Positions 33,820 to 42,623 of a stretch of DNA of 64,000 bases are shown here, piece after piece. Position 1 is the stretch's first letter; every line of letters begins with the position of its first letter. The stretch spans positions 41,583 to 105,582 of the forward strand of contig JANSXP010000016.1 of assembly GCA_024742875.1 (NCBI GenBank), written 5' to 3'. The notes beneath the pieces were generated by a model. It worked only from the letters and a program-made list of their open reading frames with translations. It was not told the DNA's origin and searched no databases. The DNA comes from Planctomycetaceae bacterium. Its GTDB lineage: Bacteria; Planctomycetota; Planctomycetia; Planctomycetales; Planctomycetaceae. Position numbers and translations under genes: made by a program.

Positions 33820-35253
33820 CTACAGGTCGTCGAAGTCGCCGAATTCGTCTTCGCCGCCCTGCAGATCGGAGTGACGTTTCTGCACGTCTTTGTAGTCCCA
33901 GTCAATTCCCAGAATCTCGCCGTAATGGAATTCGGCCTGGTCGTTGTTTTCCGCCTTCTCGTTCAGGCGACCGAGAAAGTAGTGAGCGAGCTTAAATTCT
34001 TCCGGGTGGTCCTGAGAGTTGAGTGACTCCAGTGCTTTGTCAAACTGACGTTTGCCCAGACTCATCTGCCCGGTTCGCACAAAACACTCGCCCAGTTTCA
34101 CCAGTGCCGCGTTCTGCAGTCGCGTATCTTTGGTGGCCTGCTGCAGCAGGGGAATCGCCAGCTTGAATTTTGTTTTTCTGCGAAAGCGTTCTGCCAGTTC
34201 CATCTTCAGCTTCATGTCCTGCGGATGGTTCTCAACGCGGCTGGTGAGCATGGCAATTTCACGTTCCCGAAACTCGTCGGCCAGCGCCTCGGCTTTCTTC
34301 ACTACGCGCTCCCGGCTGGGATTCTTGCGGGCGCGTTCTTTGGCTTCCGTGAGCCGCTCTTTCATGATCTCCAGTTCGTAGTCTTCTTTGGATTCCAGCA
34401 GTCCCTGATCGCCCGGTGCCAGTTCCAGAGCCAGGTCGATCTGCTCAATGGCTTCGGGAAATCGGCGTTCGCTTTCGAGAAGAGAGATCAGTTTTTGGTA
34501 GCGGGCCACGTTTTTGGGGTCTTTGCGAATTGCGGCTCGCATGTCCATTTCTTCCGATTCGCCCGGTGCCGCGTTTTCGGCGCGGGCTCCGCGGCGAGCT
34601 CTGCGATCTTCCTCATAAGCGTTAGTGGCGGCAGCCGGCTCCTCTGTGGCCACCTCTTTGGTGGACTCTTTGCCTTCGTAGCTGCGATGAATGACCGACT
34701 GCGTGTCACACCGCGACAGCATCGTGCGCGCCTCGCTGTGCATGGCGTCCACGTCCCGTACGCGCTGGAAGGCCTTGCGGGCTTCTTCAAATTCGTTGCG
34801 ATCAAACAGCAGATAACCCAGGGCCATGTTGTTGGCCACGTTTTTGGTGTCGATCTTGACGGCTTCGAAATATCCGAATCGAGCGACGTCGCTGTTTTCC
34901 TGTTCCAGCGCGGCTTCGCCCAGATCCATAAACAGCTGCGCATCCCAGGGATTGATGGTCAGCCCCTGCTCGGCCAGCGTATCGATGCTTTTCCAGTCCT
35001 TCTTCATGCGGGCTTTTTTGATTTTGCCCCGGATGGGCATCAGCTTCATGCTGGCCATGCGGGCGCCCGTCTTGTTGTCACCGTACATGCGGCGGCAGCA
35101 ACCCAGTTTGGTTTGACGAAACAGCTGCACGTCGGGCTTCATCTTGATGGAGTTGGTGAAGCACTCCACGGCAAAGTCCCAGTTTTCCCTGCCCATCGCG
35201 TCGGTTCCCTTCTTGAACCACTCCTGGGCAGCATTGGCAAGTGTGTCTGTCAT
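33820..35253 (-). CDS. Tetratricopeptide-repeat protein
   Basis: A 477-residue cytoplasmic protein with no signal peptide. TPR-like helical pairs are visible at residues ~8-45 (AQEWFKKGTDAMGRENWDFA), ~85-180 (INPWDAQLFMDLGEAALEQ, NNMALGYLLFDRNEFEEAR), ~245-280, and ~345-460. The first two repeats flank a basic MKLMPIRGKIKKARMKKDW segment. The middle (residues ~195-240) is a charged, low-complexity linker rich in Glu, Arg and Ala. The C-terminus is acidic (GGEDEFGDFDDL). It resembles conserved planctomycete TPR proteins of unknown role, presumably a protein-interaction scaffold. It is convergent with the citrate-synthase-like gene and has no operon partner. Confidence 0.8.
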   Translation of the reverse strand: MTDTLANAAQEWFKKGTDAMGRENWDFAVECFTNSIKMKPDVQLFRQTKLGCCRRMYGDNKTGARMASMKLMPIRGKIKKARMKKDWKSIDTLAEQGLTINPWDAQLFMDLGEAALEQENSDVARFGYFEAVKIDTKNVANNMALGYLLFDRNEFEEARKAFQRVRDVDAMHSEARTMLSRCDTQSVIHRSYEGKESTKEVATEEPAAATNAYEEDRRARRGARAENAAPGESEEMDMRAAIRKDPKNVARYQKLISLLESERRFPEAIEQIDLALELAPGDQGLLESKEDYELEIMKERLTEAKERARKNPSRERVVKKAEALADEFREREIAMLTSRVENHPQDMKLKMELAERFRRKTKFKLAIPLLQQATKDTRLQNAALVKLGECFVRTGQMSLGKRQFDKALESLNSQDHPEEFKLAHYFLGRLNEKAENNDQAEFHYGEILGIDWDYKDVQKRHSDLQGGEDEFGDFDDL

Positions 35254-35510
35254 ATTGTTGACCTGTCGTCCTGCGGTGGGTCCATCAGGATTCTGGGATG
35301 GGAATCGGCCGTTACACGATGTTGTCAGCCACGCACGCGATTGAACCTCAATTCCCCTCGTGCGAGGCAGTGTGTCATCATACTGGCTTTATGGAAGGCC
35401 GCAAAACCACTCTGCCTGCCTTCCTGTTTCCGCAGCCTGGTGAAAAAAGACAACAACTCGGGAAGCTGCGAACGACCTGAGTGATGTGACGGGCCGATTT
35501 GTCTGGCTGC

Positions 35511-35549
35511 CCGCAAATAAAAAAACCGCAGTGGGAAATCCCACTGCGG
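35511..35549 (-). terminator. Strong Rho-independent terminator, leftward
   Basis: CCGCAGTGGG (35526-35535) pairs perfectly with CCCACTGCGG (35540-35549) around a 4-base loop. Read on the minus strand, the hairpin is followed by seven T and then ATTT. On the plus strand no T-run follows, so the direction is leftward. It ends a transcript that starts to its right. Confidence 0.85.
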
Positions 35550-35648
35550 ACAATGAACGTCAGACATTTCAGTGACTGCGACGGTGGACCGCAGCGAGTC
35601 AGGCGAGATCCGAGTCACGCAGGGCGTGCACTCTGTGGTGGACCGGGC

Positions 35649-35894
35649 CTACGCAAAAAGTTTGAGACCTCCGTCGGGGTAACACTGAAATGCCTGATGT
35701 GTTCCTGACTCGTACGATTGATCGGCAATCGTTACGTGGCACTGCAGCTTTTTGCGCGTTCGGACGGCGGATCGCCGGGACCTGCCCTGAATCACAGATG
35801 TTCCGTGGGTTACATCAGGTGAAAACGGATTCCCGGCGCGATCGTCAAGTGCGGGGGACTGGTTTTCCTCAAAACTCCGTGCCAGGATAGCCAC
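35649..35894 (-). CDS. Possible small protein upstream of an orphan terminator
   Basis: An 81-codon frame from GTG 35894 to TAG, about 100 bases upstream of the leftward terminator. The C-terminal half (KLQCHVTIADQSYESGTH, then QAFQCYPDGGLKLFA) reads like a compact globular domain with two Cys. The N-terminal half is less convincing and no good ribosome-binding site is visible. Its support comes from the terminator placed directly behind it. It may instead be part of a non-coding RNA. Confidence 0.35.
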   Translation of the reverse strand: MAILARSFEENQSPALDDRAGNPFSPDVTHGTSVIQGRSRRSAVRTRKKLQCHVTIADQSYESGTHQAFQCYPDGGLKLFA

Positions 35895-35926
35895 CCCGCC
35901 ATTCGTTCTTGATCAGGATTGCCCCG

Positions 35927-36883
35927 ATGAATCGTCGCCGTTTTCTTCAGTCTGCCACCACAGCGTCTGCTGCCGCTCTTTCTGTGGGTACCGTTTCCGC
36001 CGCCGGCCGTTCATCGCTCACAGGACCACGGGCCGCAGCGAGTTCGTTTCGTTACTGCTTCAACACCAGCACCATCCGTGAACAGACCAAAGAGATTCGT
36101 GAGCAGATTCGCATTGCGGCGGCCGCCGGCTATGACAGCATCGAACCGTGGATGCGCCATCTGGAGGCCTTCCAGCAGGCCGGCAGCAGCCTGACCGATC
36201 TGCGAAAGATCCTGCAGGACAGCGGGCTGACGGTCGAAAGTGCCATCGGTTTTGCCAACTGGATTGTGGACGACGATGCCCAGCGCAAAGCGGGTCTGGA
36301 GCAGGCCAGGCGGGACATGGACGTTCTGGCGCAGATTGGTGGCACCCGGATCGCAGCCCCTCCCGTGGGCGCTCATCGTGGTGACTCTCCCAAACTGGAT
36401 TTGTTTGTCGTGGCCGAACGCTATCGGGCGCTGCTGGAGGTCGGAGACGCCATGGGGGTTGTGCCACAGCTGGAGGTCTGGGGCTTTAGTCCCAATCTGT
36501 CGCGGCTCGGTGAATCCGTCATGGTCTGCGTCGAAGCCAGTCACCCCAAAGCCTGTCTGCTGCCGGACGTCTACCACATCTTTAAAGGAGGGTCGGAGTT
36601 TGGCGGCCTGGGGCTGCTGCACAATCAGGCCGTGCAGGTGTTTCACATGAACGACTATCCGGCCGAGCCACCGCGGGAACAAATGAAGGATGCGGATCGC
36701 GTCTATCCCGGCGATGGGGTCGCTCCGCTGAGCGACATTCTGAATATGATCGGCGGTGGAGACCGTGAAGTCGTTCTGTCACTCGAACTGTTCAACCCGA
36801 AGTACTGGAAGCAGGATGCCGAGGTCGTGGCTCGCACCGGACTGCAGAAAATGAAACAGGCGGTCGCTGCGGCCACTGCCTGA
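35927..36883 (+). CDS. Tat-exported sugar phosphate isomerase/epimerase-like TIM-barrel protein
   Basis: A 318-residue protein of the xylose-isomerase-like TIM-barrel family (AP endonuclease 2 superfamily). The N-terminus MNRRRFLQSATTASAAALS carries a twin-arginine signal, common for this family in planctomycetes. Metal-ligand positions are visible as Glu in PQLEVWG, Asp and His in LPDVYH, His in VFHMNDYP and Glu in LSLELFN, so the active site looks complete. The likely activity is isomerisation or epimerisation of a sugar or sugar-like compound in the periplasm; the substrate is unknown. I chose ATG 35927, which has AGGA eight bases upstream and begins exactly at the Tat motif, over the upstream ATG at 35909. 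Confidence 0.87.
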   Translation: MNRRRFLQSATTASAAALSVGTVSAAGRSSLTGPRAAASSFRYCFNTSTIREQTKEIREQIRIAAAAGYDSIEPWMRHLEAFQQAGSSLTDLRKILQDSGLTVESAIGFANWIVDDDAQRKAGLEQARRDMDVLAQIGGTRIAAPPVGAHRGDSPKLDLFVVAERYRALLEVGDAMGVVPQLEVWGFSPNLSRLGESVMVCVEASHPKACLLPDVYHIFKGGSEFGGLGLLHNQAVQVFHMNDYPAEPPREQMKDADRVYPGDGVAPLSDILNMIGGGDREVVLSLELFNPKYWKQDAEVVARTGLQKMKQAVAAATA

Positions 36884-36953
36884 CGGACGGCTGATTTGTT
36901 CGGGATTTGTGTCGGTGAGCGGCCGCCGGTCAGCGGCTCGGCTGACTGACTTC

Positions 36954-38252
36954 TCATCGCCCGAACATACGATCCATCAGGCTGCGTCTGCGGGGCGGTG
37001 GGTCCACCTCGCGGCTGTGCGAGATCGATGATGTGCTCCACTCCGGCTCGGGAATCGCCTCGTCGGTGGCACCGAGAAACGCGTGATCGATAGGACGTGT
37101 TTCGTCGTGATTCGTGGTGTCGTCAGACCAGTCAGGAGGGGATGGGGTGCCCGACTCATACGCGGCAAATGGATTCGGCGGCATAGTTTCCGCCGCACCG
37201 GCGCCCAGTGGCGGCTGGTGGAACTGCGGTTGCTGCAGCTGAATCGCCGGCTGATCACCGGCCGCGTACCGGGGCGGAGCAAACGGATCCGCTGCGGCGT
37301 CCGCAACCTGGGCGGCCCCGCCGGCAGGGACTTCGGCGAATGGCGAAACCGGCTGTCGCTGCCCCAGCAGTTGTTCGGCCAGATGCGGATTTTCGGCCGC
37401 AATCCTGTGCCGAATAATTTCGCCGACATCGACCACCTGCACTTCGCTGTCAGGCAGGTACCACAGGGAATCGGGAAGGTTGGGGTTGGTTTCGATATCG
37501 CGAAACGTCAGCAGGATTTCTGTGTCCTGCTGGGGGAAGTCCAGTCGCACGCTGTGCGGAATCAATCGGCCATTTTTCCAGCGATGGTTGGACAGAATGG
37601 CCTGCACCAGCGTGTTGGCTTCGCTGTCGGCAATCAGGTGTTCCCGCACGACATGATTGACGCGGTCGAACCGGATCACACGGCGCAGCGGACGTCCACT
37701 GGGGGCTGTGACGATGGACTCCAGCAGCAGGTCCTGTTTCTTCCCGGGGCGAATTTGATAATCGGCTGCATCCAGCGGTGTGATGCCCAGCACCAGCATC
37801 AGCCAGTTGGGGTCAATGTAGGGAACGCCCAGAGACACCTGCTGCAGCAGCGGCGTGTCTTCGTGTTTCCAGGTCATGACGGCGGATTCGCCAGGCTGAA
37901 CGTACGCCCAGCAGCGATGGTTGTTTGATCCCAGGTCTGTCTTGGCGATGAGGTTGTCGGCCGTCAGACGAAAATAGTTGGGCGTCTGGCAGGCAATCGC
38001 GCCGCTGAGCCGCTGCGGAATCATTTTGGGCAGTCGCACTTCCATTCGCGTGGATGTGGAACGCCAGCCATCCAGGTCTTTATTCTGTCGGTTGATATAG
38101 TCCACCAGTTCGAGGGTGGTCATCGATTCCGGTAAAGGGGGATCTTTGACGCGAACTGCAGGAGAGAACCGTTCCCGCAGACCGTCAAAAATGCACCCGG
38201 AACTGGCGAGCGTCGACAGCAGCAAAAGCAGTGATGGTAGAACTCTGATCAT
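36954..38252 (-). CDS. LolA-like lipoprotein
   Basis: A 432-residue lipoprotein: residues 1-20 end in LASSGC, a good lipobox. Residues ~45-290 resemble the LolA/LppX-like half-barrel that binds lipids or lipoproteins (WRSTSTRMEVRLPKMIPQRLSG, TPNYFRLTADN, VVREHLIADSEANTLVQ). The C-terminal ~140 residues are Pro/Gln-rich and probably unstructured, ending in a basic RRRSLMDRMFGR. A role in moving lipids or lipoproteins between the membranes, or as an envelope structural lipoprotein, is inferred from the fold. It is followed on the same strand by no close gene; 35 bases upstream lies the end of the 161-residue protein gene, so the two may be co-transcribed. Confidence 0.75.
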   Translation of the reverse strand: MIRVLPSLLLLLSTLASSGCIFDGLRERFSPAVRVKDPPLPESMTTLELVDYINRQNKDLDGWRSTSTRMEVRLPKMIPQRLSGAIACQTPNYFRLTADNLIAKTDLGSNNHRCWAYVQPGESAVMTWKHEDTPLLQQVSLGVPYIDPNWLMLVLGITPLDAADYQIRPGKKQDLLLESIVTAPSGRPLRRVIRFDRVNHVVREHLIADSEANTLVQAILSNHRWKNGRLIPHSVRLDFPQQDTEILLTFRDIETNPNLPDSLWYLPDSEVQVVDVGEIIRHRIAAENPHLAEQLLGQRQPVSPFAEVPAGGAAQVADAAADPFAPPRYAAGDQPAIQLQQPQFHQPPLGAGAAETMPPNPFAAYESGTPSPPDWSDDTTNHDETRPIDHAFLGATDEAIPEPEWSTSSISHSREVDPPPRRRSLMDRMFGR

Positions 38253-38287
38253 TCCTTGATCCCGCCGGAGCGAACACCGGTGCTCAC

Positions 38288-38773
38288 TTAGGCCGCCTCT
38301 TCAGACAGGCCAAACAGTTGTTGCTGCAGATGACCAACCTGTTCATCCGTCAGTTCTCGTTCCATCACATCAAATGGACCCTCGCTGCCGCTGCCCAGCA
38401 GCCGCATGGCGGGTTGTTCGTCGACTTCAATCGAGGCTTCCAGAATCAGCCGACGCTTGCGCATCAGCAGCAGTGCCAATACGTACTGGTAATCGCGTTC
38501 GACGTTGTTGGGAGACTCCGAGAGCTGAACGAAGTATTCGAACAGCGACTCGGTATCCAGCCGCTTTCGACCGGCATTGGGATCTTCCGGAATCTCCACC
38601 AGCCAGTGACCGATGCTGTTTTCCGGTGGCCCGCTCCAGGCAGATTCGGAAATGTCCTGGCGGACAAGTTTGCCGTCGACTTCCGAAAGGACGGACCAGC
38701 ATTTGTGACCCGGTTCCAGCTGATCACCGGTAACGGCGCAGGATTTGGAGATGGGACGGATGTTGAAGTCCAT
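38288..38773 (-). CDS. Conserved hypothetical protein with N-terminal Cys motif
   Basis: A protein of 161 residues from ATG 38773; ATG 38788 is an alternative, and the longer 213-codon frame is probably not translated in full. The N-terminal segment (FNIRPISKSCAVTGDQLEPGHKCWSVLSE) has two Cys and resembles a short zinc-binding or ribosome-associated type of planctomycete protein. The rest is helical and charged (YQYVLALLLMRKRRLILEA) and ends acidic. No family can be named. It is directly upstream of the LolA-like lipoprotein gene with a 35-base gap, so probably one transcript. No clear ribosome-binding site decides the start. Confidence 0.65.
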   Translation of the reverse strand: MDFNIRPISKSCAVTGDQLEPGHKCWSVLSEVDGKLVRQDISESAWSGPPENSIGHWLVEIPEDPNAGRKRLDTESLFEYFVQLSESPNNVERDYQYVLALLLMRKRRLILEASIEVDEQPAMRLLGSGSEGPFDVMERELTDEQVGHLQQQLFGLSEEAA

Positions 38774-39263
38774 GACGGCGCGAATCATCAGAGTGACTGG
38801 AAGCGCGACCGTCTCACAGACGAGAAAAACAGGGCCGGCTTCCCAACCGGCAGATCTTACAGAAACTCGAAAAACGGGCCAATACGAAGTCTGAACCACG
38901 CTCCCGTGGCGGTCGGCTAACCCGCCCACCTCACCAGGTGTCCAGCGTTGCCAAAAAGAAGCAGATGTTTCTTATCCTCTATTCTTTGCTGAATTGCTCA
39001 TTTGAAGAATATCGACAAAACGCGTTGAAATTCTCATACTTCCCAGAATACCGTGGTTCGCACGTTCGCAGGTTCCGTTACAGGCGGCCGAACAATGTGA
39101 CCATCTGGGTGGAATCCCAAAACGAAACCCGAACGCGACGCAAATTGTGGCATCCTGAAAACGGTGGTCTGAGCGAGAGCGACTGCTTCTCACCTCAGCC
39201 ACCATTTCCTGACCACACAGTGTTCCGACCTGCGTCTCTTCAACGTCAAAGGACATTTCAGAA
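38774..39263. other. Intergenic region, divergent promoters expected
   Basis: About 490 bases between divergent genes. A 109-codon frame (38938-39267) crosses it but has no ribosome-binding site and an implausible composition. It is more AT-rich than its surroundings around 38950-39050, which fits promoter DNA. AAAGGA lies 10 bases before ATG 39264. No RNA gene is seen. Confidence 0.4.
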
Positions 39264-39716
39264 ATGATCAAAGTAACCAGACTGGCCAGCCTCTGCCTGG
39301 CACTCACCATCACCGCGGCCGCGACAGCAGACGGACTGCTGCCCATCCCGGCGGCACCCGCACCGTTTGATCCGCCGCCACAGGTGGATCCGGAGTTCAC
39401 CGAAGGCGTCATTCTGCCAGGTCCCGTGCACCACTGGGATGAAGCTCCCATCGACCTGTTCCCGACCGTCCGCTACCGACGGACACACAACGTGGCCCCA
39501 TGTGCCGTGAAGAAAATCATTCAGGTCAACGACCCCTGTGCCTGCAAGCACACCTGCGGTCCCCAGTGCGTGTTCATCGAAATCTGCGTGCCACCCTGTG
39601 AGCACGAGACAGTTCGCTGTCGCCGCAACGGAGATCGCCTGCGATTCTACTATGGCAAATACAAAGTGGATGTCCGTGTGAAGAAGGGTTATGTCGTCGT
39701 GGATTATCGCGACTAA
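39264..39716 (+). CDS. Small exported Cys-rich protein
   Basis: A 150-residue protein with a clear signal peptide (residues 1-22, ending AAATA-DG). A Pro-rich segment (PIPAAPAPFDPPPQVDPEF) is followed by a Cys-rich core with the spacing CAV...CACKHTCGPQC...CVPPCEHETVRC (residues ~79-118), then a basic beta-rich tail ending YVVVDYRD. At least eight Cys in about 40 residues suggests disulfide bonds in the periplasm or outside the cell. No family is recognised. A terminator-like hairpin lies about 165 bases downstream, and no other gene shares the transcript. Confidence 0.75.
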   Translation: MIKVTRLASLCLALTITAAATADGLLPIPAAPAPFDPPPQVDPEFTEGVILPGPVHHWDEAPIDLFPTVRYRRTHNVAPCAVKKIIQVNDPCACKHTCGPQCVFIEICVPPCEHETVRCRRNGDRLRFYYGKYKVDVRVKKGYVVVDYRD

Positions 39717-39840
39717 ATGCCCGCGGATCGGCTCCTCGCGGGGCATCAGGCCGGCAGTGTCTTGAAGAGCGTTCCGACAAAGGATGAACGTCGGAAATGA
39801 CTCTGCCGGTTCGCAACAGCAGCAGGGCGGCCTGAGTGTT

Positions 39841-39860
39841 GACAGATTGCACGATCTGTC
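39841..39860. repeat. 7-bp inverted repeat (possible operator or small hairpin)
   Basis: GACAGAT (39841-39847) and ATCTGTC (39854-39860) are a perfect inverted repeat with a 6-base gap, just before the terminator at 39883. It has no T-run and may be an operator or part of the 3' structure of the preceding transcript. Confidence 0.4.
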
Positions 39861-39882
39861 TCACGTACAATCTGAATCGATC

Positions 39883-39914
39883 AACGGGAAGCAGAGTCAT
39901 CTGCTTCCCGTTTT
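39883..39914 (+). terminator. Rho-independent terminator after the small Cys-rich gene
   Basis: AACGGGAAGCAGA (39883-39895) pairs perfectly with TCTGCTTCCCGTT (39900-39912) around the 4-base loop GTCA, a 13-bp stem, followed by TT, C, TT. The T-run is short but the stem is very strong. Confidence 0.75.
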
Positions 39915-40122
39915 CGTTGTGTGGGTCGGAAAAAGGTTTGCCAGACGGATTTCTGTGTCGAAAACCCGTTTCTTCACCTGCGGGTGTTTTCAGTATCACC
40001 ACTTTACAGCCCAGGCTAGACTTTTCTGTCAGTAGCGGGGCTGTAAAAATCCCTCGCACCATGCCAGCAGCGCTGGTGACAAAATACAAACGAGTCCTCT
40101 CTCACCGCTCGAAAGTAGTTTC

Positions 40123-42570
40123 ATGGATCTGCCAACATGTCCCTCCTGCGGCCAGTCTGTTCTGGATGATGATGCCGCAATCTGCCCCTTCTGTGGCGCA
40201 GCGATGGATGGATCTGCAGCCGGCAAACAGACGGCTGCTCCGGCGGCCTCAAAAGGCAAACCCACAAAGCCAGCGGACAGCGGTGATGATGATCCCTTTG
40301 CCGTGGAGCGCGCTCCGGCGGCCGCCAGGGTGATCCCCTGCGCCCGCAAGCCCATGAAGGGACGCATGCATCGAGTGATCTGCCCCATGTGCGACTGCCA
40401 GGGATTTATTCCCAAAGGTGCGATTGGTCGACAGGTGAAGTGTGCGAACAAAGAGTGTCTGGTGCCCGTGTTCACCGCCGAAGGTGATGGTGGAGACACG
40501 CCCACCCGAGCACCGGGCCGCGTGAGCGACGATGCGGTGGCCCGCGAGGTCAAAGTCTCGACCGAAGGCGGCAAAAAGAATCCGATGGTCATCTACGGCA
40601 TCGTGGGCGTCGTTGCGCTGGCTGCCACGGTTGGCCTGGTCAAATACCTGAACAGCATGGGGACGAATGAACTGCCTCCCCTGCCGACCGTGCCAGGGGC
40701 CGGGGCAAACGTGGCCGGAACCGACACGCCCGATGAAGCAGAGCCGGTGACTCCCGTCAAAGATCCCGATGAACCAGTCGCAGAACCGGTGCCCGAATAT
40801 CGAAAAAAGGCGCTGGAACTACTGGTCGATATGATCGACACTTCGCGCGTCACGTCGGGCAACCGTGATAAGGCGTACTGCCGTCGCATGACGGCAGACG
40901 CCTATCTGCGTCTGGGCATGATGGAAGAAGCGGCGGAGCAGTTCGAAGCACTGGACCGTCTGTCGACTGATCGTCGATCGCGCAAGGGCTATTACAAAAT
41001 GGTTCCGCTGCTCAATCGCTACTGGCGTCTGATCGCAGCGGGAGAAAATGACAAAGCGGCATCCGTTCTCGAGACGGCCAGCAGCCTGCGCACGCAAATG
41101 CCCAGTTCCGGGGACGTGGCTCTGGAGTCCGGCATCATGCTGGCGGCAGCCGTCGCTCACAATGGCGACATGAAACTGGCAGCTGAGATCGTGAAATATC
41201 AGGGGGTCGATCGCACGGTCATTTCACAGATTGACACACTCAAACTGGCCGCGTGGTCGACCACCGCTATGACGATGGACGAACTTGGCCGTCCGATTCC
41301 TTCGCCGTTTGGGCCCTACACGTGGTATCGCCCGCTGGTGACGGCCATCACGTCTCAACTGGCGGCACGCGGACACTGGGATGCGGCCATCACCTGGGCT
41401 GGCACAGCGCCGGAACTGCGATCGGTCGGTGACTGCTATTCGGTCATTGCCGCGGAGATGTCCGTACAGAATGATCTGTCTGCCGCCTCCGCCCTGGTAA
41501 CGGCTGCTACCGAAAAAGGGGCAGAGACTTTGCTGCGGGTCAACTCCACGCTCGGTGGGACATCGGCTTCGCACTGGAACGCTGCGAAAGCTGCTGTGGA
41601 TGGCATGCAGCCGGCGGAGCGTGTGCAGATCAATGGGTTCCAGGCCTACATTGATGCTCCTGCGCCGGATTTGTCCATCTCGCTGGTGCAGGCGAGTGCT
41701 CTGGCGGATTACGTGGCGGCGGCAGCGCAGAATGGCGATGACCAGGCTGCCGCCAGCGCCATGAAACTGCTGTTTGCGGTCGCGTGTTCGCAGATCCCCC
41801 CCACAATCGACGTTCGAAAAACGGCCTACGACGTATCAGAAGACGATGCGGCTGTAAAGAGAAGTATGGTGGACGAACTGCGGCTGAAGGAATCAGAAGT
41901 CCGCACGCAATTTATCGCCTACCGACAGGGGGTGGACCGCATCCAGCGAGCTTCGGAACTGCGCCATCGCACTTTGCTGGGGCTGCTCGTTCGCGTGATT
42001 GATCGTGGAGGTCTGGACGTGGTGAAAGCAGCCTATGAAAACGATGGCGACTGGACACAGGAGCTGGCCATCGACAACCTGCGGGCCGTCCTGTTTTCTG
42101 CCGCCGCTGCTGAGGGCGCAGAATGGTCTGATATTCTGCAGCCCAAACGCGGCATGGACCTGCAGCTGTTTCGCGCGGATCCCGCTGATGAAATTGCGAT
42201 CATCGGCATTCAGCTGTCTGCGTGGCGGGGGTATCTGGCAGGACAGTTCACTCCCGCTCGGGCGCTGGAGTCGGCCTCTCGATTGCAGGGACTGTGCACA
42301 GCCTGTCTTCGTTTTATCGCGCAACAGCTCGCCGCACAGGCAGACGCCCCCGACGAACTGGTGGACGAAATTCTGCTGATCAAAAACGGCGTCTATCGTG
42401 AGCAGTGTTTGGGGGCTGTGTGCCGCACGGCGACACTCAATGGCCAGATGAGTAAGGCCATCGGATCGGTCAACAAATACGTCAAAGCGCCCACTCAGAA
42501 AGTCGTGGCCACTCACGGAATCGTGCTGGGGGCGCTGACTTTGGAAGCGGCGGCAGAGGACGGCAAGTGA
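40123..42570 (+). CDS. Zinc-ribbon / single-TM / helical-repeat protein
   Basis: An 815-residue protein that starts with zinc-ribbon-like Cys pairs (CPSC at 6-9 and CPFC at 21-24). A second Cys cluster lies at ~87-112 (CPMCDCQGF, KCANKEC). A single transmembrane helix follows at ~164-185 (MVIYGIVGVVALAATVGLVKYL). The remaining ~630 residues are alpha-helical and resemble tetratricopeptide-type repeats (RMTADAYLRLGMMEEAAEQFEAL, AAEIVKYQGVDR). Topology would put the zinc ribbons in the cytoplasm and the helical domain outside the inner membrane. Such zinc-ribbon-plus-TM proteins recur in planctomycetes with unknown role. It is monocistronic, starting 209 bases after a terminator and converging on the creatininase gene. 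Confidence 0.75.
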   Translation: MDLPTCPSCGQSVLDDDAAICPFCGAAMDGSAAGKQTAAPAASKGKPTKPADSGDDDPFAVERAPAAARVIPCARKPMKGRMHRVICPMCDCQGFIPKGAIGRQVKCANKECLVPVFTAEGDGGDTPTRAPGRVSDDAVAREVKVSTEGGKKNPMVIYGIVGVVALAATVGLVKYLNSMGTNELPPLPTVPGAGANVAGTDTPDEAEPVTPVKDPDEPVAEPVPEYRKKALELLVDMIDTSRVTSGNRDKAYCRRMTADAYLRLGMMEEAAEQFEALDRLSTDRRSRKGYYKMVPLLNRYWRLIAAGENDKAASVLETASSLRTQMPSSGDVALESGIMLAAAVAHNGDMKLAAEIVKYQGVDRTVISQIDTLKLAAWSTTAMTMDELGRPIPSPFGPYTWYRPLVTAITSQLAARGHWDAAITWAGTAPELRSVGDCYSVIAAEMSVQNDLSAASALVTAATEKGAETLLRVNSTLGGTSASHWNAAKAAVDGMQPAERVQINGFQAYIDAPAPDLSISLVQASALADYVAAAAQNGDDQAAASAMKLLFAVACSQIPPTIDVRKTAYDVSEDDAAVKRSMVDELRLKESEVRTQFIAYRQGVDRIQRASELRHRTLLGLLVRVIDRGGLDVVKAAYENDGDWTQELAIDNLRAVLFSAAAAEGAEWSDILQPKRGMDLQLFRADPADEIAIIGIQLSAWRGYLAGQFTPARALESASRLQGLCTACLRFIAQQLAAQADAPDELVDEILLIKNGVYREQCLGAVCRTATLNGQMSKAIGSVNKYVKAPTQKVVATHGIVLGALTLEAAAEDGK

Positions 42571-42623
42571 CATTCACTGACAATCACCTCCCGGTGCGTT
42601 GCTGACGGCGCTTTGCAGGCGGA

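Larger units (their letters stand above)
35254..35926. other. Long intergenic region holding a leftward terminator and a possible small gene
   Basis: About 670 bases between divergently transcribed genes. It contains a strong terminator-like hairpin acting on the minus strand (35511-35549) and, upstream of it on that strand, an 81-codon open frame (35649-35894). The terminator has no other gene to serve, so a short leftward transcript, coding or not, probably originates between ~35550 and ~35900. Confidence 0.5.

Noticed and set aside
34225..35484. 419-codon plus-strand frame
   Set aside because: It lies antisense to the TPR protein gene and has no ribosome-binding site or family features; long antisense frames are expected at this GC content.
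38938..39267. 109-codon plus-strand frame
   Set aside because: No ribosome-binding site, unlikely composition, and it overlaps the start of the better supported 39264-39716 gene.
39838..39871. TTGACA followed by TACAAT as a promoter
   Set aside because: The spacing is 21 bases, too long for a sigma-70 promoter; the TTGACA is part of the inverted repeat at 39841-39860.
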